Assembly (NCBI GenBank): GCA_947471745.1 | Contig: CANJKZ010000078.1 | Coordinates: forward strand, 4,592,501 to 4,656,500 | Source of the DNA: Closterium sp. Naga37s-1 | Taxonomy: Eukaryota; Streptophyta; Zygnematophyceae; Desmidiales; Closteriaceae | DNA: 64,000 bases | Direction of reading: 5' to 3' | Shown here: in pieces, positions 50,573 to 61,622 of the stretch | Layout: each line of letters opens with the position of its first letter | Position numbering within the stretch: position 1 is the stretch's first letter | Program-made: the position numbers and the translations under genes | The notes under the pieces: model-generated | Seen by the model: only the letters and a program-made list of their open reading frames with translations | Databases searched by the model: none | Told to the model about the DNA's origin: nothing

Positions 50573-51692
50573 CGATATTGCAGAACTACAACACATGGTA
50601 CCTCGATAGCTGCTGTGGACAACACATGGTAGGGTCACCAAGATTTATCAGCAACTCAAAGCATATGCGACGACCATGTGAAATCAACGTCGCCAACTAC
50701 GGACGCCTCAAGGCTTACGACATTCGAGAAATCTGTCTTGAAGCCGAAGACACTCGCTTCACCATTCACATCGGCGACGTGCTGGTTGTTCCTGATATGC
50801 AGTACAACCTACTTTCTTTGGCACAGCTCATGCGGTGCGGAGTCGACATTCGCAGCAACTGCCAAGACAAGACCTTTGATCAGTATTATAAAAACACTTA
50901 CATCGGCAAGGCGGACGATGATGACGGGGTCTTCGTCTTAAATTTCTCGGCTCAAAGCACCACTGGCGATTCTGAACAAACGCTTCTTCTGAAGACAACT
51001 CCCACAGAGCCATTGGATTGGTCACACCCCGACGAGATGGATCTTGAACGACCCGCTTCGGATGGTCTTCTACGACAGCGTGCCGTCCCAACCACCTCAA
51101 CCTCCAATCCAAGCGATACTGGACCTGCAACAATGGAAGAGGAAGCAGACAGTAGCAAGTCAGCACCCGCTGCGCCAGACAACAAAGAACGCACAACAAC
51201 CCCAACGGCTGGAACCGGTTGGGGAGATCCCGGCCCGCGGGGAGAAATCCTGACACCCGAAGAAGCGGCCACGATCGGCGGCGGCTGGGGAGACATCGGC
51301 GCTACTGGCGGAGCTGGTTGGGGACAGCCAACTCCCGCCTACCCTGAAGCTCCAGGACTCCCCCCTGCGGATGTTGCGGCTATTGATCCTTACTGGGCAA
51401 CCCGCAGTACCAGCAGGGGCGGACCTCCTTTTCCGGACCAATACGCTCCTGACACACCACAACACGTGCAAGAATTAGAAGAAGAAGAAGTGACCTACGA
51501 GTTCTTCAGCAAGGCATCGGAAATTCCCGAACCTACCGAGGAAGCGCCGCCGCCAGAACAAGGACCACAGCTGATCTCGGTCATCGGTGGAGAATACCTC
51601 TATCATCGCGTCCCGATGGAAGGACTTCCCACATCTGAGTGGCCCGAAGCATCGTCCTTCCCGCAACCGCTCATCACCGGCGACGCAGTACA
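50569..51692 (+). pseudogene. Copia-4 protease and start of pol, cut by Copia-5
   Basis: Begins MTILQNYNTWYLDSCCGQHM: the protease box reads DSCC instead of the usual D(S/T)GA. LVVPDMQYNLLSLAQLMRCG follows, then a Pro/Thr/Gly-rich stretch. The last 15 bases of the open frame already belong to the Copia-5 LTR. Confidence 0.75.
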
Positions 51693-51892
51693 TGTCAAAA
51701 TGTTATAGTGCTTACATTTGTGTAGGCTTTAGTGGGGTAGCCCATAAGGGGTACAACCCAATTAGGGTTAGTACTTGTACCCAACTGTTTCATAGTTCAT
51801 TCATTTTCTCGTTCATTCTTCTGACATGGTTTCAGAGCAGGTCCTTCGCTAGGACCGTTTTTTTTTTCCCACCAGTGCGCTGCCCCGCTAGC

Positions 51893-52722
51893 CGCCCCTA
51901 GCGACCCTCGTGCCGCACCTGCTGCCCAGCGCGCCGCCCTCGTGCAGCTTGTCGCCCCTAGCCCGGCCCGTCGCCTCTAGCCCGGCCCATAGGCCCGTCG
52001 CCTCTAGCCCGGCCCGTCGCCCCTAGGCCCGTCGCCCCTAGGCCGGCCCGTCACCCCTAGGCCGGCCCGTCGCCCCTAGCCCGGCCCGTAGGCCCGTCGC
52101 CCCTAGCCCGGCCCGTCGCCCCTAGGCCCGTCGCCCCGGCCCGTCGCCCCTAGGCCCATCGCCCCTAGGCCGGCCGTCGCCCCTAGCCCGGCCCGTCGCC
52201 CCTAGGTCCGTCGCCCCGAGCCCGACCCGTCGCCCCTAGGCCCGTCGCCCCGGCCCGTCGCCCCTAGCCCGACCCGTAGGCCCGTCGCCCCGGCACGTCG
52301 CCCCTACGCCCGTCGCCCCTAGACCCGTCGCCTCTAGGCCGGCCCGTCGCCCCTAGACCCGTCACCTCTAGGCCGGCCCGTCGCCCCTAGCCCGGCCAGT
52401 AGGCCCGACGCCCCCAGCCCGGCCCGTCGCCCCTAGGCCAGGCGCCCTGGCCCGTCGCCCGACGCTCCTAGGCCCGCGACCGACGCCCCTACGCCCTGGC
52501 CCGTCGCACGTCGCCCCTAGGCCCACGCCTGTCGCCCCTAGGCCCGCGCCCGTCGCCCCTAGCCCCGGCCAGTCGCCCGACGCCCCTAGGCCCCGGCCCG
52601 ACGCCCGTCACCCCTAGGCCCGTCACCCCTAGGCCCCGGCCCCTGCCTGTCGCCCGTCGCCCGTCGCCCAGCGCCCGTCGCCCCTAGGCCCCGGCCCAAC
52701 AGTCGACCCCAGGCCCCGCGAG
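51893..52722 (+). repeat. GC-rich minisatellite leader of Copia-5
   Basis: About 50 degenerate units of GGCCCGTCGCCCCTAG. Same position as the Copia-3 leader but a different sequence. Confidence 0.92.
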
Positions 52723-52723
52723 C

Positions 52724-53541
52724 TGTTATAGTCACAGTAGGCTCCAATGTGCCTAAAACGAAAGATAGAGTGCACAGCCGGATTTCTACACAGCGGCTTC
52801 AAACGTTCATAGCGTTCTGGTCACGGATTCAAATGACCTGATTCAACTTGGATCTGGAGCGTCTTCACGTCGTCTACAATTAGCAATTTAGATTGCACGA
52901 TTTGATAAAGAATTGACGACACAGCGTCGGTTTGAACGAACGGTACTATGGCAGCCACTATAGTCTTAGAACACAAGATAGGAAGAGTTACGAGTTGGGA
53001 ATGACTCCCAGCTCCTACAAACCCCAAGAGCCGAGGTACAGTGATGTGGAACAGTGCCACACTGTCCCCAACCATGAAGGGTCTCGAAACTACCCTTCAC
53101 TAGGGCCTACACCAAGTGAAATGTTACACTACACAAAGTAATGTAACTATCTTCAATATCTTGAGGTGTACCCTTTTGGCAAGCTTCGAAATCACTTGAG
53201 GCTTGACACCAAGGCTCAGGCTCTTCATCACAAACTCATCCTTGAGTTCTTGATGGGTCTGCTGCACACACCTGCGACACGCCGAACGTTCGACACAGGA
53301 CAAAATAGAAACCGCGCACGACAAAATAGAAACCGCGCGCGAGACACAAACGACCGCGTAACACGCGTCTAGCGATAACTCGCTATTGACTCGACACACA
53401 CACTCGACATCATGACTCAACATTCACACACAATTATAAGCATGAAATATATATTATCCCATGCCCTCATACCATTCCATACACACACACATTCACGCAC
53501 ACGGACAACAAGCCGAGTGCAAACCGTAGGGTTGCACCAAC
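52724..53541 (-). repeat. Copia-6 3' LTR
   Basis: 818 bp, plus-strand TGTTATAGTC...GCACCAACA. Confidence 0.97.
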
Positions 53542-53583
53542 AAACTCCCCCTCGGATTGTTGGCCTTAGGATATGTTGCTCTC

Positions 53584-56500
53584 TCAGTTCAGAGCCATCC
53601 CAGCCAGCTTGCAACACTTCCAATGCTGCTGCTCCACCAGCCTCTTGGTCATCATGTCAGCCGGCTGCCCCGTGGTCTTCACGTAGCGCAACTCAACTTC
53701 ACCCGCGGTTACCATGCTCCTCGTCCAATGCCACTTCACCCTCATGTGCTTCGTGAGTCCATGCAACACAGGGTTCTTAGCAAGAGCAATGGCACCCTGG
53801 CTGTCACAGTACAGTGGGGTAGGTCCTTGCTGCTCCTCCCCCAATTCAGCCAACAAACGCCGCTGCCACACAATCTCCCGTACGGCACGGAAGAGTGCCA
53901 TGTACTCGGACTCCACCGAGCTCAAAGCTTGGTCAACCTGCTTCTTGCTCTCCCAAGCAGTTGGGCCTCCACCAACACAGCATATGAAGCCTCCCACACT
54001 TGTCATGTCCTCTGGTTCTGATGCATATGAAGCATCCGAGTAGGCGGTGAGGAACAAACGCCCGGGTTCAACACCATCCGCGCCCTTTTGGCGCCTTTGT
54101 GCCGCCGCCGAGTATTGCAGCCCAACGGTCGGTGTTTGGCCAAGATACTTGGCCACCCTCATTCCAGCTGCTACCTGCTCCTCATTAGGGCATTGCACAA
54201 CCCTAGCCAGCTGCCCGGTAGCAAACGCGACGTCCGGTCGGGTGTTTACCGCCGCATACATGAGGCTGCCCACCAACGAGTGAAATCGGCGCCTCTCCTC
54301 TTCACCAACGCTCTCCTCCTCTGGTCCCTTCACACACTTGAACCCAGAGGGAAAGGGTGTAGCCACATGGCCTTCACTCTGCCCAAAGTTGGCAGCCAAT
54401 GCCTCCAGGTACTTTCGTTGATGCACCCGCATGCACCGCTTCTCCACATCTCGTTCGATGTGGAGCCCAAGGTAGAAGCTCACGTCACCAAGGGCCTTGC
54501 ACTTGAACTTGTCTTGAAGCTTCAGCATCACCTCCTTCACAAGGTCAGAAGAGGGTGAGAAAATGAGGATGTCATCCACATAAACCACCATGAAACTCCT
54601 CTGCTCCCCCTCGCCAAGCATGAACAAGGAGTGATCGGCCGTTGAGGGAGTGAAGCCGATCCCCTCCAACACTTCGCGCAGCTTCATGTACCATTGCCTA
54701 GGGGCCTGCTTCAGCCCATAGAGGGCCTTCTTCAGCTTCCACACTCTGCCACTACCATCATCAAACCCCTCTGGCTGCGCCATAAAAATCTCCTCCTCAA
54801 GGATGCCGTTAAGGAATGCCGTTACGATGTCCATTTGCTTTACTACCCATCCTTTGATGGCGGCTCCCGCGAATAGGGTTCGCAGCGTCGTCGGCTTCAC
54901 CACAGGGGCAAACAGCTCCTTGAAGTCCACCTTCTCCTTCTGCTGGTACCCCTTGGCTACAAGCCTAGACTTGTAGCGCTCGATCTTGCCGTCGGCATCC
55001 GACTTGATTTTGAAGAGCCACTTGGACGTTATCGCCGTACGCCCCTCCGGTAGCTCCACCAATTCAAACGTGTCATTCTCCTCGATGCTCTTCAGCTCAC
55101 TCTCCATGGCCTTCTTCCACTCCTCAGCATCACTACTCTCCAAAGCCTCCCTGAGAGTTGCTGGTTCTCCCGGCATCTCCACCGGAGAGAAGAACGCGAA
55201 GGCACACTCCTCGTAGTCACTCTCCTCGTCGTCTCCGACCATCATTGCCGCTCCGGCCAGGGCTGTCTTCCCCTGCTTTCCCGGCGCATCATAGGTCAGC
55301 CTATTAGGGGGTTGAACTCTCCTCTTCCCCCTTCCTTCCTCCTCAGCTGCAGGGACTTGAAGGCCTTGGCGTTGCTGCGGTGTGGCTCGAATCCGTGGAG
55401 CACTCGTAGTACGGGAAGGGAGTGACGGTGCACGCTCGCTCACTTGCTGCACCTCCTCCTCTTCTTCCTCTGCATCATTGACCTCCTCTCCCCCATTCAC
55501 AAGGGAGGATTGCCTTGTGGTTGTGCTGCCGCTGCTCAGCTCCAAAGGCAGCTCCACATGCTCCAAACCGGAACTCTTCACCTCCCCAAACCGCACGCCT
55601 ATCTTCGCCTCATTCTCCGCCTTCCAATCCTTGTACATGAAGTTCTCCATGAACTTGCAGTCCCTGCTCACCAAGAACTTCTTGGTGAATGGGTCCCAAA
55701 GAAGCCATCCCTTGCTGTTTTGAGCCATGCCCAAGTGCACGGCCCACACCGCCTTGGCACCAAGCTTGTTGTGCCGAAGATGCTTAGGCACGAGCGCCAT
55801 GCACATGCACCCGAACACCCGAAGCATATCCACCTTTGGCTTCCTTCCTAGCCACTCCACATAGGGCACCCATTTGTCTGCTCCCACATGAGTCAAGGCT
55901 CTGTTCTTGGCCACACACGCGCTCCGCACCGCATCAGGCCAGAAATAGTCGGGTAGCCCGGCTTCAATGAGCAACCCGCGTGCCGCCTCCGTGATTGTGC
56001 GGTTCGCTCGCTCGGCGATGCCGTTCATTGCAGGGGAGTATGGCATGGTGAGGGAGTGCCGAATACCATTCTTCTTCAGCCACAACCCAAACTCCTTGCT
56101 CAGGAACTCTCTCCCTCGATCGGTGCGGATTGACTTGACTAGACGGTCTCGTTGCCGCTCCACCATCGGGAACCAATCCGTCTTCAACGTTTCAGCCACG
56201 TCGCTCTTCTTGGCCAGCACGTACACCCAAGACATGCGGGTGTAGACGTCGACAATGGTGAGAAAATACTCAGCTCCAGCAGCTCCAAGCTTCAGGGGGC
56301 CCACCACGTCCATCACCACCTCATCAAGCGGTGCCTTTGCCGTTGCCTCCGAACTAGGGAACGGAAACCGGGTGAACTTGGCTTGAATGCACGTCGGGCA
56401 GCCAAGCACCTCATCGGGCTCCCCCTTCACACGTATGCCAGCAACCATCTCATTCTTCACTAGCTGCTGCAAGATGGGCAGGGCCACATGCCCCATGTGC

Positions 56501-58341
56501 CGATGCAAGGTGAGCCAATCACACTCCCCCGTAGCCGAAGTTGGATTGGAGAATGCCGCGCTCGCAATAGCGCCCCACATACTCTCTCCGTAGTCCTCCT
56601 CCGCTGCTGCCTCTGGGTTCTCCTCACCCTTTTGCTGCTCCTTGGTTGCTGCACCACTCTCCTTAGGTTCACTGAACTTGCTGGTCCCTCCAGGTTTGCT
56701 CTTCTTGAGCTCATTCTCCTTAGCGCGACCGTTCGCGCCATCGTCGCTACCGACCGCTCCATCCTTGGTGCTGATGCTTGCTGCCACTTGCCTCTCCTTA
56801 GGCATAGGGACCACTGGGATCTGCCACATCTCGTTGTAGACATCCCTGTCCTCATGAAGGTCCCAAAGAATTCGATCGCCAAGCCTTGCGGTGTAGGTCT
56901 TGGCTCCCTTCGAGTTCGTGTCCATGCCGGCCTTTGCCAACCGCCGCACGGAAATCAGGTTTGCAGCAAGGCTGGGCACCCAAAGCACGTTCTTGAGGCC
57001 CACCATCTTCCCATCAGCACCCTTGAACATGGCCTTGCCCATGCCTTTCACCTCTGCTCGCTGCCCCAAAGCCGATGTGACATGCTTCACCGGTGACGGC
57101 TCGAGTTCGGTGAGCAAGTCCGGGCGAGGTGTCATGCTATAGGTAGCGCCACTATCAATCACCCAATAGTCCAGGGGGTGTAGGGTCACCTTCCCCACAG
57201 CTGCTGGCTCCTCAAAGCCTTCATCCTTCTCTGGACCAGCCGGTACTTGCGTCGACACGAAGTAGAATAGACCCGGGTATCGATCGTCGCTCGGGTCCTT
57301 GTCGTTGTCTCCGCTCTTCATGTTTGCAGCTCCGCCACCGCGACCGCCACGGCCTCCACGGCCTCGTCCTCTCCCTCCTCCTGCTCCTCTACCCTCTTGG
57401 CCTTGAGCAGGGGTCCAACCATCAGGGAGTTTGTAGCAGTCGCGCCACATGTGTCCGCTCTTGTGGCAATAGTGACACTCGCCGTCGAATCGGCCGCGAC
57501 CGCGTCCGTAGCTCTTGTCGTCGCTGCCGTAACCGCCACTCCTGCGGCCTCCGCCGAAGTTGCTGCCACCAAACCTTCCTCCCCCTCGTCCTCTGCCTCT
57601 TCCTCGACCATATCCACGGCCGATGCTCGCTGCCCCAGCGCCATCCGCACTCGCCAACTCACGGTGGCGGAAATCCTCTTGAAGGATAGCTCGCTTCACG
57701 TCTTCAAGCGAGAGGCGGGGCAAGTCGCGATTAAGGTTGATGATGAGCGAGGACCATGACTCTGGGAGTAAGGCCAGCAACTTGGTCTTCTTTTGGAGCT
57801 CACTGTAGTTCAAATCAGCTCCCTCAAGCCGCGTCAACAAGTCGAAGAATTTCTGCACCGCTTCGTCTTCTTCAATTCGAAGTGCCGCCATTTGCCGTTC
57901 CAACACCACCGCTACCGCCGCTGTTGCAGGAGCATGTACACCCTTGAGAGCAGCCCATGCCTTTGGTCCTTTCTCTGGTTCACGCTGGAATGGCTTGATG
58001 TGACGGATCTGACTGCTCCCCAACGCTTGCCCAAGTAAGAGATAGCCTTGTGCGCTCTTCCGCACCCACGGGCTCTTCTCCGGGTCGTTCTCAGGGCGCT
58101 TCTCCGTTCCTTCCATCACCCCCAGCAGGTCATAGTGGTCAAAGATGTTCTCCATCTTGAAGGACCATTCAGCAAAGTTGTCACCGTTGAACTTGTCAAG
58201 CCCAAACACCCTAGGCTCATCCCTAGGTGGGCCAAGACTTGGTTGCATGGGCGCCATGGCTGAAACACGGGGTTGGCCTTGAGCTTGAGCTTCTCCACTG
58301 CCACCAGCACCTCTGCCACCCCTTTCCTCAGGTCCAGACAT
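53584..58341 (-). CDS. Copia-6 Gag-Pol polyprotein, intact
   Basis: 1585 codons from ATG 58341 (MSGPEERGG), TGA at 53584. I start at this Met because the frame upstream begins inside the PBS. Order by approximate residue: Gag 45-240; zinc knuckle CHYCHKSGHMWRDC ~290; protease DSGATYSMT ~397; integrase zinc region HRHMGHVALPILQQL ~610; integrase core with VMDVVGPL ~680, RTDRGREF ~742 and NGIAERANR ~775; RT from WKKAMESELKSIEE ~1080 to YVDDILIF ~1255; RNase H AYSDASYASEPEDM ~1437, then SEYMALFRAVREI. All catalytic residues expected for copia enzymes are present. Confidence 0.96.
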   Translation of the reverse strand: MSGPEERGGRGAGGSGEAQAQGQPRVSAMAPMQPSLGPPRDEPRVFGLDKFNGDNFAEWSFKMENIFDHYDLLGVMEGTEKRPENDPEKSPWVRKSAQGYLLLGQALGSSQIRHIKPFQREPEKGPKAWAALKGVHAPATAAVAVVLERQMAALRIEEDEAVQKFFDLLTRLEGADLNYSELQKKTKLLALLPESWSSLIINLNRDLPRLSLEDVKRAILQEDFRHRELASADGAGAASIGRGYGRGRGRGRGGGRFGGSNFGGGRRSGGYGSDDKSYGRGRGRFDGECHYCHKSGHMWRDCYKLPDGWTPAQGQEGRGAGGGRGRGRGGRGGRGGGAANMKSGDNDKDPSDDRYPGLFYFVSTQVPAGPEKDEGFEEPAAVGKVTLHPLDYWVIDSGATYSMTPRPDLLTELEPSPVKHVTSALGQRAEVKGMGKAMFKGADGKMVGLKNVLWVPSLAANLISVRRLAKAGMDTNSKGAKTYTARLGDRILWDLHEDRDVYNEMWQIPVVPMPKERQVAASISTKDGAVGSDDGANGRAKENELKKSKPGGTSKFSEPKESGAATKEQQKGEENPEAAAEEDYGESMWGAIASAAFSNPTSATGECDWLTLHRHMGHVALPILQQLVKNEMVAGIRVKGEPDEVLGCPTCIQAKFTRFPFPSSEATAKAPLDEVVMDVVGPLKLGAAGAEYFLTIVDVYTRMSWVYVLAKKSDVAETLKTDWFPMVERQRDRLVKSIRTDRGREFLSKEFGLWLKKNGIRHSLTMPYSPAMNGIAERANRTITEAARGLLIEAGLPDYFWPDAVRSACVAKNRALTHVGADKWVPYVEWLGRKPKVDMLRVFGCMCMALVPKHLRHNKLGAKAVWAVHLGMAQNSKGWLLWDPFTKKFLVSRDCKFMENFMYKDWKAENEAKIGVRFGEVKSSGLEHVELPLELSSGSTTTRQSSLVNGGEEVNDAEEEEEEVQQVSERAPSLPSRTTSAPRIRATPQQRQGLQVPAAEEEGRGKRRVQPPNRLTYDAPGKQGKTALAGAAMMVGDDEESDYEECAFAFFSPVEMPGEPATLREALESSDAEEWKKAMESELKSIEENDTFELVELPEGRTAITSKWLFKIKSDADGKIERYKSRLVAKGYQQKEKVDFKELFAPVVKPTTLRTLFAGAAIKGWVVKQMDIVTAFLNGILEEEIFMAQPEGFDDGSGRVWKLKKALYGLKQAPRQWYMKLREVLEGIGFTPSTADHSLFMLGEGEQRSFMVVYVDDILIFSPSSDLVKEVMLKLQDKFKCKALGDVSFYLGLHIERDVEKRCMRVHQRKYLEALAANFGQSEGHVATPFPSGFKCVKGPEEESVGEEERRRFHSLVGSLMYAAVNTRPDVAFATGQLARVVQCPNEEQVAAGMRVAKYLGQTPTVGLQYSAAAQRRQKGADGVEPGRLFLTAYSDASYASEPEDMTSVGGFICCVGGGPTAWESKKQVDQALSSVESEYMALFRAVREIVWQRRLLAELGEEQQGPTPLYCDSQGAIALAKNPVLHGLTKHMRVKWHWTRSMVTAGEVELRYVKTTGQPADMMTKRLVEQQHWKCCKLAGMALN

Positions 58342-58375
58342 TGTCGAAACTGCTCCAAGGGGCTCTGATACCACT

Positions 58376-59193
58376 TGTTATAGTCACAGTAGGCTCCAAT
58401 GTGCCTAAAACGAAAGATAGAGTGCACAGCCGGATTTCTGCACAGCGGCTTCAAACGTTCAAGCGTTCTGGTCACGGCTTCAAATGACCTGATTCAACTT
58501 GGATCTGGAGCGTCTTCACGTCGTCTACAATTAGCAATTTAGATTGCACGATTTGATAAAGAATTGACGACACAGCGTCGGTTTGAACGAACGATACTAT
58601 GGCAGCCACTATAGTCTTAGAACACAAGATAGGAAGAGTTACGAGTTGGGAATGACTCCCAGCTCCTACAAACCCCAAGAGCCGAGGTACAGTGATGTGG
58701 AACAGTGCCACACTGTCCCCAACCACGAAGGGTCTCGAAACTACCCTTCACTAGGGCCTACACCAAGTGAAATGTTACACTACACAAAGTAATGTAACTA
58801 TCTTCAATATCTTGAGGTGTACCCTTTTGGCAAGCTTCGAAATCACTTGAGGCTTGACACCAAGGCTCAGGCTCTTCATCACAAACTCATCCTTGAGTTC
58901 TTGATGGGTCTACTGCACACACCTGCGACACGCCGAACGTTCGACACAGGACAAAATAGAAACCGCGCACGACAAAATAGAAACCGCGCGCGAGACACAA
59001 ACGACCGCGTAACACGCGTCTAGCGATAACTCGCTATTGACTCGACACACACACTCGACATCATGACTCAACATTCACACACAATTATAAGCATGAAATA
59101 TATATTATCCCATGCCCTCATACCATTCCATACACACACACATTCACGCACACGGACAACAAGCCGAGTGCAAACCGTAGGGTTGCACCAACA
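58376..59193 (-). repeat. Copia-6 5' LTR
   Basis: 818 bp, adjoining the PBS at 58375 downwards. Confidence 0.97.
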
Positions 59194-59393
59194 CGAGCCA
59201 CCCCTTCCGGCTCACCCCTCGACCCTGCAGCTCGCTAGCCGCCCTTGCAGCTCTGCGCGCCGCCCCTGGTGGCCCTCTCGCTGCCCCTGCTGCTCTGCTA
59301 GCCGCTCCTTGTGGCCCTCTCACTGCCCCTTGCTGCTGCCTGCCCTGTGCTCTGCGCTGCCCTGCTTCTCCTCGCTCTGCGTGCTGCGCCACT

Positions 59394-60284
59394 ATGGCTT
59401 CTCTCCGCGTGCTAGGGTTCGATCATGAGGGACGCCCCCTACAGTTTGACACGTGGCTCGACGACCTGCAGCTGTACCTACTGAGCGACTCTAGGGAAAG
59501 TGTTTCGTTGTTTGACCACACATCTGGCGCCGCTCCCGCCCCTCCCGCCACAGCTGACAGTGCGACCCGCTCCCAGTGGGTTAATCGCGACGCTGCTGCC
59601 CGCTTAGCCATTCGCAACCACCTGCCGTTGGCCGAATGTGCTCACTTCGGACAGCACAAGACAGCACAGGCACTGTACGATGCCGTCGTCGCTCGCTACT
59701 CCTCGCCTGCCACTGCTGCTCTAGGCCGCCTCCTACTGCCCTACCTATTCCCCGAGCTGTCCGCCTTTGCCACAGTAGAGGACCTGGTTTCTCACCTTCG
59801 CACTAGCAACGCTCGCTACCGCGCTGCCCTCCTAGCAGAGTTCCTTGACAGGAACCCGCCCCCGATGTACATCACTCTCTACTTTATAATCACTCGCCTC
59901 CCTGACTCTCTTCGCGCTGTCAGGGACCACTTATTCTCCCTCGACCCCACAGTCCTCACTATTGACCTACTCGAGCAGCACCTCATTGCAGCTGAGACTA
60001 GTGTAGTCGCTGTAGGTGCTGCTCGTGGCACTCCGCACACGCCCTTATTTGAGGGGTGCTCCCCATCCCCCCTTGCCCCCTCCTACGCCTCTGCTGCTGC
60101 TGTCGACGTCCCTAGTGCTGAGGACGTCGGGGCTGCTTCTGCTAGTGCAAATCACCGCAGTAGCAAGGGCAAGGGTGGCAGGGGTGGTGGCGGTGGCAGC
60201 GGGAGTGGTGGTGGGGGCAGCAGTGGAGGTGGTGAAGGCAGTGGAGGTGGTGGCAGCGGTGGGAGTAGAGGTGGGAGTGGGGGC
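59394..60284 (+). pseudogene. Copia-5 Gag, first part
   Basis: Begins MASLRVLGFDHEGRPLQFDT and parallels Copia-3 Gag through LPDSLRAVRDHLFSLDPTVL into the Gly-rich tract, where the solo LTR is inserted. Confidence 0.88.
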
Positions 60285-61221
60285 TGTGAAGATAACTCTA
60301 CAACAGTAGTGAGCTAGACTATGGGGTTGGCACGAACTACTAGAGGTGATCGTAGCTTTGCCTAGTTCCTTGGTGCTTGCACAATCACGGGAGAAATTGG
60401 CAAGAGTTTCACTAGCAAAGTTGGAGTTACAGAATTGTTAAAACAAGCAATGACAAGAATGACTACATCAAGCACCTAGCAACTCTGCAGCTAGCCTGGT
60501 CGACAGACAGCACAGCATGGTCGACCGCCTGCCAGCGTTGCGTAGAGGAGCCGCGCCAGCACTGCAGAAAGGCGACTTGCCAACACAGCAAGTCGACGGT
60601 GTGCCAACGCTGCAGCAGAGCGGCTGTCCAGCGTTGCTCCGTAGATGACAGCAGTGCGCACGCTCACAGGTGCGTGCAGACGATTGGCCCGACTTGCACC
60701 GTTGTGCATCCGTCGGCTATTGTCTGTGCGTGATGAGCCACATTGACTTCGGGATACCAACCCGAAGTCGCCTTCGTCATCGCGACCTCGACGAAGTTCG
60801 CGTGCCTCCGCAGAACTCGCCAAGAAGGTGCTCTGGTCAATTACCAAGTGTCTCTGGTCGACCACAGCTCCCGTCGAGCTACCCCCTGGTCGACAGACCC
60901 CTTCCGTCGATAAGAACTGTCAGGTGTTGTCGCCGAGCTCCCCTCGTCGATAGCTGCTCACTTGTCAAGTCGACGGACTACTCCGTCGACCTCCCGGTCA
61001 AACTACCCCTCCTGGTCGACGGCCGCCCGTCGCCCAGACCGGTCAGTTGCAGCTGTCGAGCTCCCTGGTCGACAGCAACACCACAGCGGTCCCCTGCAAC
61101 TCGACGAAGCCCGTTGAGCAGCTCTCCCACTGTGGATGGTCGGCTGCTACTCCCGTACATCCAACCAAGTCATCGGCGTTGCCCAAGCGAGGGCGGGGCC
61201 AATACTTCACTCTCGTTAACA
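60285..61221 (+). mobile_element. Solo LTR (937 bp) with GGGGC target duplication
   Basis: Starts TGTGAAGATAAC, ends CGTTAACA. The flanks 60280-60284 and 61222-61226 are both GGGGC. No PBS, purine tract or coding region is seen. It contains nine GTCGAC palindromes between 60498 and 61071. It interrupts the Copia-5 Gly-rich tract exactly. Confidence 0.82.
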
Positions 61222-61226
61222 GGGGC

Positions 61227-61620
61227 TTTATTGGTGGCGGTGGAGGCAGCGGTGGGAGTGGCGGTAGTGGCAGCGATGGGAGTGGTGGCGGTAGGACTGG
61301 AGCTCAGCGTGGGGGTTCTGGAGGAGGCCAGAGGCAGCGGCAGCAGCGTCAGAGTGAGACCCCGTCGCCCTAGCAACTTCGTGGGTGGTTGTTTCAGCGT
61401 GGGGCGTCTGGGGGTAGTGTGAGCTGCCCGTAAGTCATTCGCACGGGTGACCGTGCTGGTCAGACATGCGGGAAGCCTCACACTCAGCACTGCTGCTTCT
61501 CCCGCCTCGACGACGCTTGGCGCGCTGAGTTCGGTGACGAGGTCGAGCGTCCACACTGGGCACACCTACTTAGGTCTGGAGTTGCGATCTTTGACCTAGA
61601 CTATGATGCTATCCTTTCTG
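61227..61620 (+). pseudogene. Copia-5 Gag, second part
   Basis: Resumes the Gly-rich tract and TGAQRGGSGGGQRQRQ, then a TAG where Copia-3 has Gln (QQLREW) and a TAA shortly after. CGKPHTQHCCFSRLDDAWR follows. Confidence 0.8.
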
Positions 61621-61622
61621 CT

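Larger units (their letters stand above)
40724..51692 (+). mobile_element. Copia-4: copia element interrupted by a TRIM, Copia-3 and Copia-5
   Basis: The putative 5' LTR 40724-41563 (TGTTGGAAT...GTAACAACA) is ~460 bp once the TRIM and its target duplication are removed. The PBS TGGTATGAGAGC follows at 41564. Gag starts at 41593, is broken by Copia-3 at 41873, resumes at 49684, and is followed by protease up to 51692 where Copia-5 enters. The rest of pol and the 3' LTR are beyond the window or lost. Being the host of all the others, it is the oldest of the nest. Confidence 0.85.
52724..59193 (-). mobile_element. Copia-6: complete copia element with intact polyprotein
   Basis: LTRs of 818 bp (59193-58376 as 5', 53541-52724 as 3') differ at fewer than about ten positions. 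PBS TGGTATCAGAGCC follows the 5' LTR and CCGAGGGGGAGTT precedes the 3' LTR. The target duplication CGAGC (52719-52723, 59194-59198) is perfect. One uninterrupted ORF codes for all domains, so this is the only element here that looks potentially autonomous. Confidence 0.97.
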
